Below are positions 1 to 8,296 of a DNA stretch of 64,000 nucleotides, in pieces. The position numbers and the translations under genes are program-made. The stretch's first letter is position 1. Every line of letters begins with the position of its first letter. The notes beneath the pieces were generated by a model. The model saw only the letters and a program-made list of their open reading frames with translations. It was not told the DNA's origin and searched no databases. Source of the DNA: MFD04716-140 sp963703125 (lineage in GTDB: Bacteria; Bacteroidota; Bacteroidia; Flavobacteriales; Flavobacteriaceae); assembly GCA_963703125.1 (NCBI GenBank), contig OY969790.1, positions 3,973,920 to 4,037,919 of the forward strand, given 5' to 3'.

Positions 1-569
1 TTTGCCTCCTTTAGGGCAAAATTATAATCGAGTAAGTTTTCCGAAGCCATGCTAAAAGAAAGTCCTTGAACGGACAATCTGACACCAGGTGCCATTTGAA
101 GAATAAAATCATTAGAAACCCTAAGCTGTGGTAATGGAAGCCCTGGATTGGTTGAAAAACGTGTATCAGCCAGTTTTTGTTTAAATCCGAAAAGATTGGC
201 CCCAAAAGCTAACTGAATAGTTGAGGTAAGATTTAATTCATAGGCAAAATTCAACACTCCTCCTGTATTAAAATATACACCTGTATTGTGTTGAAAGAAT
301 GCCGCTCCCGCAGTTGATCGGTCGTTCAATTTTCGCGTATAGTTAAGAAAAAGTGTAGTTGGATCTGCATCAATACTTTGCCATTGCCAACGTGTCCAAA
401 AAGCAATTGATTCAGGATCGTTACGATCCAACGAAAAAGCAGGATTAAACAAGCTGGAGTTATAACTTACAAGATTATGCTGTCTAAGATCTGCAGGTAG
501 CCGAACTTCCTGACCTCGAACTCCTGAAATAAACAAAAACAGCAAGAAAATTAGGACTATTCTACGCAT
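1..569 (-). CDS. Type IX secretion PorP/SprF family outer-membrane protein, N-terminal part
   Basis: Partial gene running off the left edge. The start codon is ATG at 569 on the minus strand, followed by a signal peptide (MRRIVLIFLLFLFISGVRGQ). The mature part begins with a PADLRQHNLVSYNSSLFNPA stretch and continues with FLNYTRKLNDRSTAGAAFF and several predicted beta-strands, the pattern of PorP/SprF proteins. These are outer-membrane beta-barrels linked to type IX secretion and gliding in Bacteroidota, often encoded beside large adhesins. About 189 of an expected 300-330 residues are present. The family call rests on recalled similarity; the role in this strain is inferred. Confidence 0.8.
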   Translation of the reverse strand, partial: MRRIVLIFLLFLFISGVRGQEVRLPADLRQHNLVSYNSSLFNPAFSLDRNDPESIAFWTRWQWQSIDADPTTLFLNYTRKLNDRSTAGAAFFQHNTGVYFNTGGVLNFAYELNLTSTIQLAFGANLFGFKQKLADTRFSTNPGLPLPQLRVSNDFILQMAPGVRLSVQGLSFSMASENLLDYNFALKEA

Positions 570-620
570 ATGCAAAAAAACGAAAAACCACATGCAATAC
601 ATACTTTTTTTAATTTAATT

Positions 621-628
621 TAGTTTTG
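621..628 (+). promoter_or_regulatory. Bacteroidota -7 box upstream of the histidine phosphatase gene
   Basis: TAGTTTTG fits the Bacteroidota sigma-A -7 consensus TAnnTTTG and lies 38 nt before the ATG at 667, in the divergent spacer shared with the PorP/SprF gene. I see no convincing -33 TTTG. Confidence 0.4.
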
Positions 629-666
629 ACAAGAAGAAAAGTTTTCAACAACACAAAAATCTACCA

Positions 667-1221
667 ATGAGACTAGCAAAGTCCGTAGTATATTTATTCG
701 TAGCAATCACCATTTTAGGATGTAAAAAGGAGCAAAAAATTTCAGATAGACCGTTACAGGATACATCTATTTCAACTTTTTATTTTATTCGCCATGCGGA
801 AAAAGACAGAAGTAATGCGGATAATGTGGATCCAGAGCTTACCCAAGCCGGTCTCGGAAGGGCTATGCATTGGGCCGAAATCCTAGATAATGTACAATTG
901 GATGCCATCTACACGACCGATTTTGAGAGAACCTCAATGACCGCAGCACCAACTTCAGTGAAAAAAGATATTACGGTTCAGTACTACAACCCCGATGAAA
1001 TTAATATTGAGCAATTCAAAGCCGATAACCTTAATAAAAAGGTACTAGTAGTTGGTCATAGCAATACGGTTCCGGACATGGTCAATAAAATGATTGGCGA
1101 GGACAAATATTCCGATATAAATGATAGCGATAATGGTAGTCTTTTCATTGTTCAGATCGTAAACGGAGTGGCTACGGATACGCGCTTATCAATTAATTGT
1201 AATTGTCCAGCTGGACGCTGA
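667..1221 (+). CDS. Histidine phosphatase superfamily lipoprotein
   Basis: 184 residues. The N-terminus is a lipoprotein signal with lipobox ILGC at about residue 19. The catalytic RHG-type motif appears as FIRHAEK near residue 41, where the nucleophilic histidine is phosphorylated, and a second histidine lies in VVGHSNTV near residue 136. The family includes phosphoglycerate mutases, SixA and small-molecule phosphatases; this short, secreted, lipid-anchored form probably acts on a periplasmic phosphoester, substrate unknown. Its 3' end overlaps the convergent DUF6503 gene by 29 nt. Confidence 0.8.
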   Translation: MRLAKSVVYLFVAITILGCKKEQKISDRPLQDTSISTFYFIRHAEKDRSNADNVDPELTQAGLGRAMHWAEILDNVQLDAIYTTDFERTSMTAAPTSVKKDITVQYYNPDEINIEQFKADNLNKKVLVVGHSNTVPDMVNKMIGEDKYSDINDSDNGSLFIVQIVNGVATDTRLSINCNCPAGR

Positions 1222-1945
1222 TATTTGTCAATTCAATTGTAGACAATAACTCAAGCTCATTGTTCGCAAAAAGGCTATCTATTTGAAATATAGTGGTTTT
1301 TTGATCCTTCGATTTGTAATTTTTATAATCGACAAATCTGATTCCGTTAACAATGCGTTCGTTATAAGCTTCACGGAAACGCATTCCTCCGCCATCAACA
1401 TGAAATTCATAGGCCAAATAATCGGGTTTGAATGACTGGGTGTTGATCCAATAAACATAGACATCATCAAAATCTTTTCCACCACCATTCTGATCAAACG
1501 TTACCTTAATTTTAAAGTATTCCTGATTCTTAATAGTCACGGTGTCCAAAAATGTTTTCCGTACTGCAGGGTCATTTAAGCCAAAAGGCAAATAGGCAAA
1601 ATAATGCACTGAATTAATCGAGTTTGAATAGGCATTTGCCAATGTATCATGCACTATAATCAAGCTGTCGTTTTTATATCTTTCAAAGCGATCATGACTT
1701 TTAACATCCACTATCTTAATAGAATCATTCTTATATATGCGTTTTAAGACCCGCCTGCCGTTAACACGAAGTGCTGTATAGGTCTTATCCCTAAAGTCAA
1801 AGGAAATTTGGCTATTTTTATATAGATCACCCCCGCAAACTTCAATACTTTTATCCACAATTTCCTGCGCTGACAAACCTCTAGAATCTCCATCCTTACA
1901 AGACATAATGACCAGTATTAGTGGTAAAAACATGATTTTTCTCAT
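1193..1945 (-). CDS. DUF6503-like lipoprotein, function unknown
   Basis: 250 residues with a lipoprotein signal (lipobox IMSC at about residue 16). It then has LSAQEIVDKSIEVCGGDLYKN, the opening typical of a Bacteroidota family of lipoproteins distantly related to LolA/LppX-like beta folds. The remainder is beta-rich with charged and aromatic residues (DDVYVYWINTQSFKPDYLAYEF). No catalytic motif is visible. It converges on and overlaps the histidine phosphatase gene. The DUF assignment is from memory of the family pattern. Confidence 0.7.
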   Translation of the reverse strand: MRKIMFLPLILVIMSCKDGDSRGLSAQEIVDKSIEVCGGDLYKNSQISFDFRDKTYTALRVNGRRVLKRIYKNDSIKIVDVKSHDRFERYKNDSLIIVHDTLANAYSNSINSVHYFAYLPFGLNDPAVRKTFLDTVTIKNQEYFKIKVTFDQNGGGKDFDDVYVYWINTQSFKPDYLAYEFHVDGGGMRFREAYNERIVNGIRFVDYKNYKSKDQKTTIFQIDSLFANNELELLSTIELTNISVQLDNYN

Positions 1946-2006
1946 TGTTTCGATTTTACTTGTAGTCCTTAAATTGGCATAAACCTTACCGGATGGAACA
2001 AGAATT

Positions 2007-2014
2007 TATATTTG
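2007..2014 (+). promoter_or_regulatory. Bacteroidota -7 box, distal candidate for smpB
   Basis: TATATTTG matches TAnnTTTG and lies 40 nt before the smpB ATG. A second match, TATTTTTG at 2040-2047, sits only 7 nt before the ATG and would give an almost leaderless transcript, so the distal box is the better promoter candidate. Confidence 0.4.
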
Positions 2015-2054
2015 GGTTACGAAAGATAGAATAGTTCACTATTTTTGTTGACTT

Positions 2055-2516
2055 ATGCAGCAAAAAATTAACATAAAGAACAAAAGGGCCAGATTCGAAT
2101 ATGAATTGTCGGATACTTTTGTTGCCGGCATTGTACTTTCTGGGACCGAAATAAAATCAATACGACTCAGTAAGGCCTCAATTTCCGAAAGTTTTTGTGA
2201 ATTTAACGACCATGGGGAGCTGTTTATAATCAACATGCAAATAGATGAGTACTCCCATGGATCTCATTATAATCACAAGCCAAAGGCCGAAAGAAAACTT
2301 TTATTGAACAAAAGGGAGCTTAAAAAACTGGAGAAAGAAGTCAAAACCTCGGGTTACACTATTATTCCGCTTAACTTATTTCTCAATGATAGAGGTCTTG
2401 CCAAGTTGAACATTGCGCTTGCTCGTGGTAAAAAGCTATATGATAAAAGGGAAACCATTAAAGATCGGGATAATAAACGGGATTTGGATCGGGTGAAAAA
2501 GAAATTCAATAACTAA
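2055..2516 (+). CDS. smpB: SsrA-binding protein SmpB
   Basis: 153 residues, the usual SmpB length. SmpB binds tmRNA and carries it to stalled ribosomes for trans-translation and tagging of incomplete proteins. Family features are visible: the N-terminal NKRARFEYEL, the central oligonucleotide-binding fold with GTEIKSIR, the NHKPKAERKLLLNKRE tmRNA-binding loop, and the basic C-terminal tail GKKLYDKRETIKDRD that enters the mRNA channel. Single-gene unit on the plus strand, converging on pcm. The tmRNA gene itself is not in the window. Confidence 0.97.
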   Translation: MQQKINIKNKRARFEYELSDTFVAGIVLSGTEIKSIRLSKASISESFCEFNDHGELFIINMQIDEYSHGSHYNHKPKAERKLLLNKRELKKLEKEVKTSGYTIIPLNLFLNDRGLAKLNIALARGKKLYDKRETIKDRDNKRDLDRVKKKFNN

Positions 2517-2533
2517 TTAGATGTACTAAATGA

Positions 2534-3217
2534 CTAGTTCTTATCTTCTAGCAAGGGTACAAATCGAAACGTACCAAATTCTTTTTGTTCAAATTCCGCA
2601 TCGGATTTTCGCACGAACAAGTTCATGATTTGTTCCTCCGAACCCACGGGAATAACGAGCCTACCCCCTATTTTTAATTGTGACAATAATGCTTTTGGCA
2701 CTTCAGGAGCACCCGCCGTTACGATTATACTGTCAAACGGAGCATCCTCGGGCAAACCTTTATAACCATCCCCAAAAATAACTTTTTTAGGTCTATAGCC
2801 CATTTTATTAAAAAAAAGATTTGTCTTTTTGAAAAGCTCCAATTGACGTTCAATTGTATAAACTTTGGCCTTTAAATTTAATAGAACGGCCGTTTGATAA
2901 CCACTCCCCGTGCCAATTTCCAAGACTTTATGCTCAGGTTTTAGTTCCAGAAGTTCGGTTTGAAACGCAACCGTATATGGCTGCGATATCGTCTGGTCAG
3001 CCGCAATTGGAAACGCCTTATCCTGATAGGCATGTCCCTCAAAACTGCTGTCCATGAACAAATGCCTGGGTATGAACCTTATGGCGTCCAAAACCTTCTT
3101 GTCCCTTATACCTTTTTCGACCAGAATATCGGCCAATTTATTGCGCATTCCACGATGTTTCAAGGTATCTTTCAAAGGTTTGGTTTTGGTATTCAAATTT
3201 AGACAGGAAATAAACAA
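2534..3217 (-). CDS. pcm: Protein-L-isoaspartate O-methyltransferase
   Basis: Up to 227 residues. The enzyme methylates isoaspartyl residues with S-adenosylmethionine to start their repair. The SAM-binding motif VLEIGTGSGYQTAVL is at about residues 99-113, and the QTISQPYTVAFQTELL segment before it is the family's substrate-side signature. The reading frame opens at 3217 with a hydrophobic stretch unlike other flavobacterial Pcm proteins; a TTG at 3175 (LKDTLKHRGMRNKL) would give the more usual N-terminus and is the likelier start. It converges with smpB across a 17-nt gap. Confidence 0.93.
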   Translation of the reverse strand: MFISCLNLNTKTKPLKDTLKHRGMRNKLADILVEKGIRDKKVLDAIRFIPRHLFMDSSFEGHAYQDKAFPIAADQTISQPYTVAFQTELLELKPEHKVLEIGTGSGYQTAVLLNLKAKVYTIERQLELFKKTNLFFNKMGYRPKKVIFGDGYKGLPEDAPFDSIIVTAGAPEVPKALLSQLKIGGRLVIPVGSEEQIMNLFVRKSDAEFEQKEFGTFRFVPLLEDKN

Positions 3218-3316
3218 ATTACAAGGATCTTGATTTTAAAATATCATTTTTTACTTTAATGGTTTACTTGATTTGCATTGCCTTAAGAAGGCACCTATTA
3301 ACTCCAAAACAATCCT

Positions 3317-3324
3317 TATTTTTG
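3317..3324 (+). promoter_or_regulatory. Bacteroidota -7 box before the Gfo/Idh/MocA gene
   Basis: TATTTTTG, an exact match to TAnnTTTG, lies 16 nt before the ATG at 3341. It would place transcription start just before the start codon. Confidence 0.45.
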
Positions 3325-3340
3325 AACAAAACTTACATAC

Positions 3341-4310
3341 ATGCTTAAAGTTGGAGTCTTAGGTGCGGGACATTTAGGTAAAATTCATCTTCGCCTACTA
3401 AATGAGTCAAAAAAATATAACCTAGTCGGATTTTTCGATCCCGACGAAATCAACGGAAAAAAAGTTGCCGAAGAATTCGGTTATACCTATTTTGAAAATA
3501 TGAATCAACTCATTGATTCAGTGGATGTAATCGATATTGTGACTCCAACCCTTTCCCATTTTGAATGTGCCAAAAAGGCTATTGAAAAAGGGAAGCATGT
3601 TTTCTTGGAAAAGCCCATCACCAATACATTGGTAGAGGCGGAAGAATTATTGAATCTTGAGAAGAAACACAAAATAAAAGGCCAAGTTGGTCACGTTGAG
3701 AGATTTAACCCAGCATTTACGGCCGTTAAACATGGGATAAAAAATCCTATGTTCATTGAATCCCATAGATTGGCGGAGTTTAACCCAAGAGGCACTGACG
3801 TGCCCGTAGTGCTTGACTTGATGATCCACGATATTGACGCCATTTTGAGCGTAGTTGATTCTCCCGTTAAACAAATCAATGCGAGTGGGGTCTCCGTAAT
3901 TAGTAAGTCTCCCGATATTGCAAATGCCCGTATTGAATTTGAAAATGGTTGCGTGGCCAATCTTACCGCGAGCCGTATCTCCCTAAAAAATATGCGAAAA
4001 TCACGTTTTTTTCAAAAAGACGCCTACATTTCTGTTGATTTCCTTGAGAAAAAAGTAGAGGTGGTAAAAATGAAGGACGCTCCTGAAATTGTGGGTGATT
4101 TTGATATGGTTAGTACAAAACGCCGAAGGAGAAAAAAAGCAGATTTATTTCGAGAATCCTGAAATTCATTTAAACAATGCCATCTTGGAGGAACTGGAAA
4201 CATTTGCAGATGCCATTGTAAATGACACTATACCAGTAGTCACATTAAAGCAGGGCACAGATGCATTGAAAGTAGCTTTGGAAATCATTGAATCATTTGG
4301 TAAAAAGTAA
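3341..4310 (+). CDS. Gfo/Idh/MocA family NAD(P)-dependent oxidoreductase (frameshifted near 4105-4115)
   Basis: About 322 residues when read across one frameshift. The Rossmann motif GVLGAGHLGKIHLRLL is at the start, and HVFLEKPITNT near residue 87 is the family's EKP signature (lysine near the active site). The dehydrogenase domain follows (VDVPVVLDLMIHDIDAIL-type region with conserved His/Asp). After DFDMV the original frame reads into basic nonsense and stops at 4162, while the +1 frame continues sensibly as QNAEGEKKQIYFENPEIHLNN to the stop at 4310. The oxidised substrate, usually a sugar or cyclitol, cannot be told. Confidence 0.85.
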
Positions 4311-4400
4311 TATGAAAGCCCATAATGCGCATTTAAAAAGAATGAGTAATGCCAACCGATATAAGCGATTGAATATCAATAGTTTGAAATTTTTATATAA

Positions 4401-5297
4401 ATGAAACACATTGCCGTCATAGGAGCCGGAACCATGGGAAATGGTATTGCGCATTTATTCGCCCAAAATGGACTCAAAGTAAATCTTATTGATATTTCCC
4501 AAAATTCTTTGGACAAAGGATTGTCAAGGATTTCGGAAAACCTGGACCGTATGGTGCTAAAGGAGAAAATTAGTGAGAATGACAAGATCAATACCTTAAA
4601 AAACATTCATTCATATACCAGTTTGTCGCAGGGTGCGGAAAATGTCAGTTTAGTAGTAGAAGCGGCCACGGAGAATATTGAACTTAAACTTGGAATTTTC
4701 AAGGAATTGGATGCGATTTGCAAAAAAACAACAATTTTGGCAACCAATACTTCGTCCATATCAATAACGCAAATAGCGGCAATTACTGATCGGCCCGACA
4801 AGGTTATCGGTATGCATTTTATGAACCCTGTGCCAATCATACAGTTAGTAGAGATCATAAGAGGATACAACACTGACGACGAAACATGTAGTACAATTAT
4901 GGAGCTTACTGAAAAATTAGGTAAGACCCCCGTACAAGTAAATGATTATCCCGGGTTCGTTGCCAATCGTATTTTAATGCCAATGATAAATGAGGCAATT
5001 GAAACCTTGTACAATCGAGTGGCTGGTGTTTCAGAGATTGATACAGTTATGAAATTAGGCATGGGCCACCCTATGGGGCCCTTACAATTAGCCGATTTTA
5101 TTGGTCTTGATGTATGTCTTTCTATCCTTAGGGTTATGTACGAAGGATTCAAAAATCAAAAATATGCCCCATGCCCATTACTAGTAAATATGGTTTTAGC
5201 CGGAAAATTGGGTGTTAAGTCAGGGGAAGGTTTTTATGACTATTCCATTTCCAAAAAAGCTGAAATTGTGGCATCGCAATTCAAGGTCAGCCACTAG
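4401..5297 (+). CDS. 3-hydroxyacyl-CoA (3-hydroxybutyryl-CoA) dehydrogenase
   Basis: 298 residues, the length of single-domain bacterial 3-hydroxybutyryl-CoA dehydrogenases. It oxidises 3-hydroxyacyl-CoA with NAD in beta-oxidation or butanoate metabolism. The NAD site IAVIGAGTMGNGIAHLFA is at the N-terminus; the family signature ATNTSSISIT and the catalytic histidine region GMHFMNPVPIIQLVEII follow at about residues 112-155. The C-terminal domain carries DYPGFVANRILMP and GMGHPMGPLQLADFIGLD. No partner thiolase or hydratase gene is adjacent, so its pathway is not fixed by context. Confidence 0.92.
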   Translation: MKHIAVIGAGTMGNGIAHLFAQNGLKVNLIDISQNSLDKGLSRISENLDRMVLKEKISENDKINTLKNIHSYTSLSQGAENVSLVVEAATENIELKLGIFKELDAICKKTTILATNTSSISITQIAAITDRPDKVIGMHFMNPVPIIQLVEIIRGYNTDDETCSTIMELTEKLGKTPVQVNDYPGFVANRILMPMINEAIETLYNRVAGVSEIDTVMKLGMGHPMGPLQLADFIGLDVCLSILRVMYEGFKNQKYAPCPLLVNMVLAGKLGVKSGEGFYDYSISKKAEIVASQFKVSH

Positions 5298-5372
5298 GAA
5301 TGGTATTTTGGAAGTAATGAATTGCATTTGTCTTTCTTCCCTTTTTACAATTTCTTTTCAATTCAGAATTCT

Positions 5373-6026
5373 ATGTCCATTCGAGAAAATTTAAATAAAA
5401 TTAAACGGGAGCTTCCTCAAAACGTAACCTTGGTAGCCGTTTCCAAGACAAAACCTATAGAGGACATTCAACAGGCACACAATGCGGGTCAAAAGATTTT
5501 TGGAGAGAACAAAGTCCAGGAAATGACCTTAAAATGGGAGCAATTGCCCAAAGATATTGAATGGCACATGATTGGTCATGTACAACGTAATAAGGTTAAG
5601 TATATGGCCCCCTATGTTTCCCTTGTTCACGGGGTAGATAGTCTCAAATTATTGAAGGAAATTGATTTACAGGCATCGAAATTTAATCGTTGCATTAATT
5701 GTCTTTTGCAAATTCATATTGCCGAAGAGGAAACTAAATTTGGTTTGGATTCTCGCGAGCTATTTGAACTGGTCACTTCGGACGAATTTGGTCGGATGAA
5801 AAATGTAAAGGTCAAAGGACTTATGGGGATGGCGACCTTTACAGATGATGAGGGCCAAATCCGAAGAGAATTTGGGCAGTTAAACGATTTGTTCAAAAAA
5901 GCAAAGGAACTAATTCCAGAAATTACGATACTATCAATGGGAATGAGCGGGGATTACAAAATTGCAATTGAATGTGGCAGTACAATGGTACGCATAGGAA
6001 GTAGTATCTTTGGATTCAGAAACTAG
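5373..6026 (+). CDS. YggS/PLPBP family pyridoxal-phosphate-binding protein
   Basis: 217 residues from the ATG at 5373; an upstream in-frame ATG at 5322 would add a hydrophobic, non-conserved stretch, so the later start is chosen. YggS/PLPHP proteins bind PLP without known catalysis and maintain vitamin B6 and amino-acid homeostasis. The PLP lysine lies in VAVSKTKP, followed by IFGENKVQEM and WHMIGHVQRNKVKY. The C-terminal LSMGMSGDYKIAIECGSTMVRIGSSIFG is the phosphate-binding end of the TIM barrel. A well-conserved single gene. Confidence 0.95.
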   Translation: MSIRENLNKIKRELPQNVTLVAVSKTKPIEDIQQAHNAGQKIFGENKVQEMTLKWEQLPKDIEWHMIGHVQRNKVKYMAPYVSLVHGVDSLKLLKEIDLQASKFNRCINCLLQIHIAEEETKFGLDSRELFELVTSDEFGRMKNVKVKGLMGMATFTDDEGQIRREFGQLNDLFKKAKELIPEITILSMGMSGDYKIAIECGSTMVRIGSSIFGFRN

Positions 6027-6086
6027 CATTTTATAAACCATAAGCCTTTTTTGTAACTCACTAAATTAGGAATTTTACTAGCCTCA

Positions 6087-7454
6087 ATGTACGCAATACT
6101 TGATATAGAAACTACCGGGGGAAAATACAATGAAGAAGGGATTACCGAAATTGCCATTCACAAATTTGACGGCCATGATGTGGTAGACGAATTTATTAGT
6201 CTGGTGAATCCGGAAAAAGATATTCAACCCTTTGTTGTCAATCTTACGGGCATCAATAATAAAATGCTCCAAACCGCACCTAAGTTCCATGAAGTAGCCA
6301 AACGCATAGTAGAAATTACACAAGATTCTGTTTTAGTGGCCCATAACGCCCAATTCGACTATCGGATTTTGCGTACTGAATTCAAGCGTCTTGGCTATAA
6401 TTTTGAGCGTAAGACTTTATGTACCGTTGATCTTTCCAAAACATTGCTACCTGATGCAGAATCATATAGCTTGGGAAAGTTGGTTCGTTCGTTGGGAATA
6501 CCGGTAAGCGATAGGCATAGGGCAAACGGGGACGCTCTTGCAACACTAAAATTATTTAAACTATTACTTTCAAAGGATAGTGATAAATCAATCATCAAAA
6601 AGGTTATACGAAAAGAATCCCAAGGTGAGCTTTCCGATAGACAATTGGATATCGTCGAAGAAATGCCTTCTGCTACAGGTGTTTTTTATATGCATAATAA
6701 GGACGGGGATATCATATATCTTGATAAAAGCAATGATATCAAAAAAAAGGTAAACGAGCTTTTTACCAACAATGGAAATAGGGCTAGGCATCTACAAAAG
6801 GAAACAAAAAAAGTGACTTTCGAAAAAACAGGTAGTGAATTGGTATCTTCCTTAAAGGATTATGAGGAACGTCGTCGAAATCGTCCAAAATACAATGACA
6901 ATCACAAACAAAAATTATTCACACATGCTTTGTATCGGACAATTGATGCCAATGGTTATGTCCATTTAAAAGTTGATTTGCACAAAGAGTCAGAATCCTA
7001 TCTATGTACTTTCAAAGGCATTCACAGTGCCAAGAATTTTTTGTACAAAATTACCAAGGAATTTAAATTATGTGACAAACTGAACAGTTTATCCCATGCC
7101 AAGAAAAATTGTTCCAAATACACTGAGAATCTATGTTCGGGTGCTTGTATCTTAAAAGAACATTCCTTTGACTACAATGCAAGGGTGGACCAAGCTTTAA
7201 AGAAATACAGTATCTTGGAACAGAATATAGTACTTGTTGATAAAGGTCGAGAAATTGGAGAGTACAGTGCCATTTGGATACAAGACGGGATATATCAAGG
7301 TCTGGGATTTTATAATTTAAACCACCAAATAAACAATATTCATATCTTAGAATCCATAATAACCCCTATGAAAGGGGATTCTAATTCTCGACATCTTATA
7401 GAATCTCATTTACGCAAAGGAAGAATCATTAAAAAAATAGAGTTGAAACTTTAA
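6087..7454 (+). CDS. DnaQ-like 3'-5' exonuclease with degenerate GIY-YIG domain
   Basis: 455 residues. Residues 1-165 form a DEDDh exonuclease like the polymerase III epsilon subunit: AILDIETTG supplies the first Asp/Glu, VLVAHNAQFDYRIL the second Asp, and HRANGDALAT the final His and Asp. A second domain starts near residue 195 and resembles the GIY-YIG nuclease of UvrC/Cho (ATGVFYMHNKDGDIIYLDKSNDIKKKV). There the usual Tyr-x-Gly is Tyr-Leu-Asp and the conserved Arg is Lys, suggesting loss of catalysis. The C-terminal region contains several cysteines. Such fusions are common in Bacteroidota and presumed to act in DNA repair. Confidence 0.85.
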   Translation: MYAILDIETTGGKYNEEGITEIAIHKFDGHDVVDEFISLVNPEKDIQPFVVNLTGINNKMLQTAPKFHEVAKRIVEITQDSVLVAHNAQFDYRILRTEFKRLGYNFERKTLCTVDLSKTLLPDAESYSLGKLVRSLGIPVSDRHRANGDALATLKLFKLLLSKDSDKSIIKKVIRKESQGELSDRQLDIVEEMPSATGVFYMHNKDGDIIYLDKSNDIKKKVNELFTNNGNRARHLQKETKKVTFEKTGSELVSSLKDYEERRRNRPKYNDNHKQKLFTHALYRTIDANGYVHLKVDLHKESESYLCTFKGIHSAKNFLYKITKEFKLCDKLNSLSHAKKNCSKYTENLCSGACILKEHSFDYNARVDQALKKYSILEQNIVLVDKGREIGEYSAIWIQDGIYQGLGFYNLNHQINNIHILESIITPMKGDSNSRHLIESHLRKGRIIKKIELKL

Positions 7455-7456
7455 AA

Positions 7457-8296
7457 TTGAAAAATACCGGCAAGCTTAACGGATGGAAGAAGAAGATTCA
7501 CATAATCATTTATGGGACACATACTCCTGCTGGCAAACTATTCGATGTTCTTCTCCTCATACTCATATTATACAGCATAGTCATCGTAATGCTGGAGAGT
7601 GTACCACGCATTGATTCTAAGTACCATGAATTCCTGAATATTTCTGAGTGGGTAGTTACCATACTGTTCTCAATAGAATATATTTTGAGAATTATTTGCA
7701 TTCAAAAGCCACAGAAATACATCTTCAGTTTTTTCGGGATTATCGACTTTTTATCAACCGTTCCAAAATATTTATCTTATCTATTTATTGGATCGCAGTA
7801 CTTGACGGCCTTTCGTGCGCTTAGGCTCCTTCGCATATTTCGAATATTGAAATTGGTGCGCTTTGTAGGTGCATCAAATAATTTAATCCGTGCCTTGAGG
7901 TCCAGCCGCACCAAAATTATGGTGTTCGTCTTTTTTGTGCTTGTAATATCCGTATTGTTAGGCACATTAATGTACCTTATTGAAGGACCTAGCAACGGTT
8001 TTAACAGCATCCCACATAGTGTTTACTGGACTATTGTAACCCTTACTACCGTAGGTTATGGTGATATTTCTCCGCAAACCCCATTGGGTCAGTTCTTGGC
8101 AACTTTGATCATGATTATCGGTTATGGAATAATCGCTGTTCCAACGGGGATCGTTTCCGCGGAATATGCGTCATCTAAAAATGATGAAGAAAATTTGGAT
8201 AAGGGTAGGTCTTGCCCCGGTTGTGGAACGGAAATATTAAGTTGGGATGCCCATTATTGTCGAAAATGCGGGTATGATTTAACGAAAGATGAGTGA
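7457..8296 (+). CDS. Voltage-gated-type ion channel with C-terminal zinc ribbon
   Basis: 279 residues from a TTG two nt after the preceding stop. Six membrane segments are apparent, with an S4-like helix AFRALRLLRIFRILKLVRFV carrying regularly spaced arginines. The selectivity filter TLTTVGYGDISP near residue 202 marks a potassium channel. After the last helix the cytosolic tail has a four-cysteine zinc ribbon: CPGCGTEILSWDAHYCRKCG. It overlaps miaA by four nt (GTGA), so the two are cotranscribed. Gating and role are unknown. Confidence 0.9.
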   Translation: MKNTGKLNGWKKKIHIIIYGTHTPAGKLFDVLLLILILYSIVIVMLESVPRIDSKYHEFLNISEWVVTILFSIEYILRIICIQKPQKYIFSFFGIIDFLSTVPKYLSYLFIGSQYLTAFRALRLLRIFRILKLVRFVGASNNLIRALRSSRTKIMVFVFFVLVISVLLGTLMYLIEGPSNGFNSIPHSVYWTIVTLTTVGYGDISPQTPLGQFLATLIMIIGYGIIAVPTGIVSAEYASSKNDEENLDKGRSCPGCGTEILSWDAHYCRKCGYDLTKDE

